Of a DNA stretch of 56,418 nt, positions 55,586 to 56,418 are shown piece by piece. Each line of letters begins with the position of its first letter. The first letter of the stretch is position 1. Source of the DNA: Streptomyces sp. A012304 (GTDB lineage Bacteria > Actinomycetota > Actinomycetes > Streptomycetales > Streptomycetaceae); assembly GCF_026008495.1 (NCBI RefSeq), contig NZ_BQUN01000074.1, forward strand, positions 16,147 through 72,564, in the 5' to 3' direction. The notes below the pieces were generated by a model. It was given only the letters and a program-made list of their open reading frames with translations, had not been told where the DNA came from and ran no database searches. Both the position numbers and the translations under genes were made by a program.

Positions 55586-56418
55586 GTGGCTAAGGTCCGG
55601 GTATACGAACTCGCCAAGGAGTTCGGCGTGGAGAGCAAGGTCGTCATGGCCAAGCTCCAAGAACTCGGTGAATTCGTCCGTTCGGCGTCCTCGACGATCG
55701 AGGCGCCCGTGGTACGCAAACTGACTGACGCCTTCCAGGGTGGTGGCAGCGGCAAGTCCGCCAAGCCCGCCGCCCCGCGCAAGGCTGCCCCCAGGCCCGC
55801 CGCGCCTTCCCCGGCGCAGGCGGCACGTCCGGCCGCACCTCGGCCGGCCGCCCCCAAGCCCCCCGCGGCACAGACCCCCGCGGCCCCGGCGGCGCCCTCC
55901 GCGCCGGCCCCGGGCCCGCGTCCGGTTCCGGGCCCCAAGCCCGCGCCGCGTCCCGCCCCGGCCGCCCCGGAGTTCACCGCTCCGCCGTCGGCCCCGGCCG
56001 CGCCCAAGCCGGCCGCTCAGGGTCCGCGCCCCGGCGCCCCCAAGCCCGGCGCCCGTCCCGGTGCGCCCGGCCAGGGCCAGCAGGGCGGTCAGGCCCCGCG
56101 TCCGGCCGCCGCGCAGGGTCCGCGTCCCGGTGGCGGCGCGCCGCGTCCGGGTGCCCGTCCGGCCGGTCCGCGTCCGGGCAACAACCCCTTCACCTCCGGC
56201 GGCAACGCCGGTATGGCTCGCCCGCAGGCCCCGCGCCCGCAGGGCGGCCCGCGTCCCGGCGGCCCCGGTGGCGCTCCCGGCGCCGGTCCCCGTCCCCAGG
56301 CCCCCGGTGGCCAGGGCGGCGGTCCGCGTCCGCAGGCTCCGGGCGGTTCACGTCCGTCGCCGGCCGGCATGCCCCGTCCGCAGGGCGGCGCCCCGCGTCC
56401 CGGTGGCGGTCCCGGTGG
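55586..56418 (+). CDS. infB: Translation initiation factor IF-2, N-terminal part (cut by window edge)
   Basis: The start [20 protein letters not shown] (GTG at 55586, AAAAGGAG upstream) is the conserved IF2 N-terminal subdomain; [19 protein letters not shown] follows. From about residue 60 to the right edge the protein is a long Pro/Gly/Ala/Arg-rich linker, the expected low-complexity region of Streptomyces IF-2. The G domain and C-terminal domains lie beyond the window. IF-2 recruits initiator tRNA to the 30S subunit. 277 complete codons are visible. Confidence 0.93.
   Translation, partial: MAKVRVYELAKEFGVESKVVMAKLQELGEFVRSASSTIEAPVVRKLTDAFQGGGSGKSAKPAAPRKAAPRPAAPSPAQAARPAAPRPAAPKPPAAQTPAAPAAPSAPAPGPRPVPGPKPAPRPAPAAPEFTAPPSAPAAPKPAAQGPRPGAPKPGARPGAPGQGQQGGQAPRPAAAQGPRPGGGAPRPGARPAGPRPGNNPFTSGGNAGMARPQAPRPQGGPRPGGPGGAPGAGPRPQAPGGQGGGPRPQAPGGSRPSPAGMPRPQGGAPRPGGGPG

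Noticed and set aside
55592..56418. Collagen-like or surface protein suggested by the Gly/Pro-rich repeats at the right edge
   Set aside because: The conserved IF-2 N-terminus and the nusA-ylxR context identify it as infB; the repeats are its normal linker.

Overview
The window is Streptomyces-type chromosome. Base composition is very GC-rich with strong third-position GC bias, Tat-type lipoprotein signals are common, and translationally coupled operons (TGATG, ATGA and GTGA junctions) are frequent. The dxr / site-2 protease / ispG / proS / rimP / nusA / ylxR / infB order is the usual Streptomyces core arrangement. I see no rRNA, tRNA, CRISPR array, insertion sequence or prophage. Nearly every stretch is coding; the many long frames on opposite strands are GC shadows.

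Region 1 (1-5.3 kb) is housekeeping and small genes: an uncharacterised protein, a divergent HxlR regulator / F420-type NADP oxidoreductase pair, an adenosine-deaminase-family enzyme followed by a glycerophosphodiesterase, a DUF4190 membrane protein and a NADAR-fold protein. Region 2 (5.4-23 kb) looks like polyamine/GABA catabolism: an aminobutyraldehyde-type dehydrogenase, a complete PotD-A-B-C-like importer, a FAD amine oxidase, a PucR-type regulator, GABA aminotransferase and a second aldehyde dehydrogenase. A VirD4-like membrane ATPase, an alpha/beta hydrolase and a PAP2 phosphatase are interspersed. A structured, probably non-coding segment ending in a canonical U-tract terminator follows gabT.

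Region 3 (23-41.2 kb) is the most striking part: an apparently complete xyloglucan-utilisation locus. Two secreted endo-enzymes (GH74, GH12) would cut the polymer. A lipoprotein plus two permeases, with no ATPase, would import oligosaccharides. GH95 (fucosidase type), GH42 (beta-galactosidase), GH31 (alpha-xylosidase type) and GH3 (beta-glucosidase with an inserted beta-trefoil-like domain) would strip them inside the cell. A LacI-family regulator in an operon with GH31 is the likely controller: the near-perfect palindrome TCGAAGCGCTTCGA lies beside the GH3 promoter and the transporter promoter, and twice in front of the lacI gene itself.

Region 4 (41.5-56.4 kb) is core genome: a large acyl-CoA dehydrogenase, dxr and a RIP protease, ispG, two GNAT proteins, proS, then a minus-strand group (Tat-type lipoprotein, ferritin-like protein, degenerate aminoglycoside-phosphotransferase-like protein), and the rimP-nusA-ylxR-infB translation/transcription operon, which runs off the right edge inside infB. 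The infB leader carries three overlapping four- to six-codon reading frames on an 11-bp tandem repeat. Short tandem duplications straddle the stop codons of three separate genes in the window.
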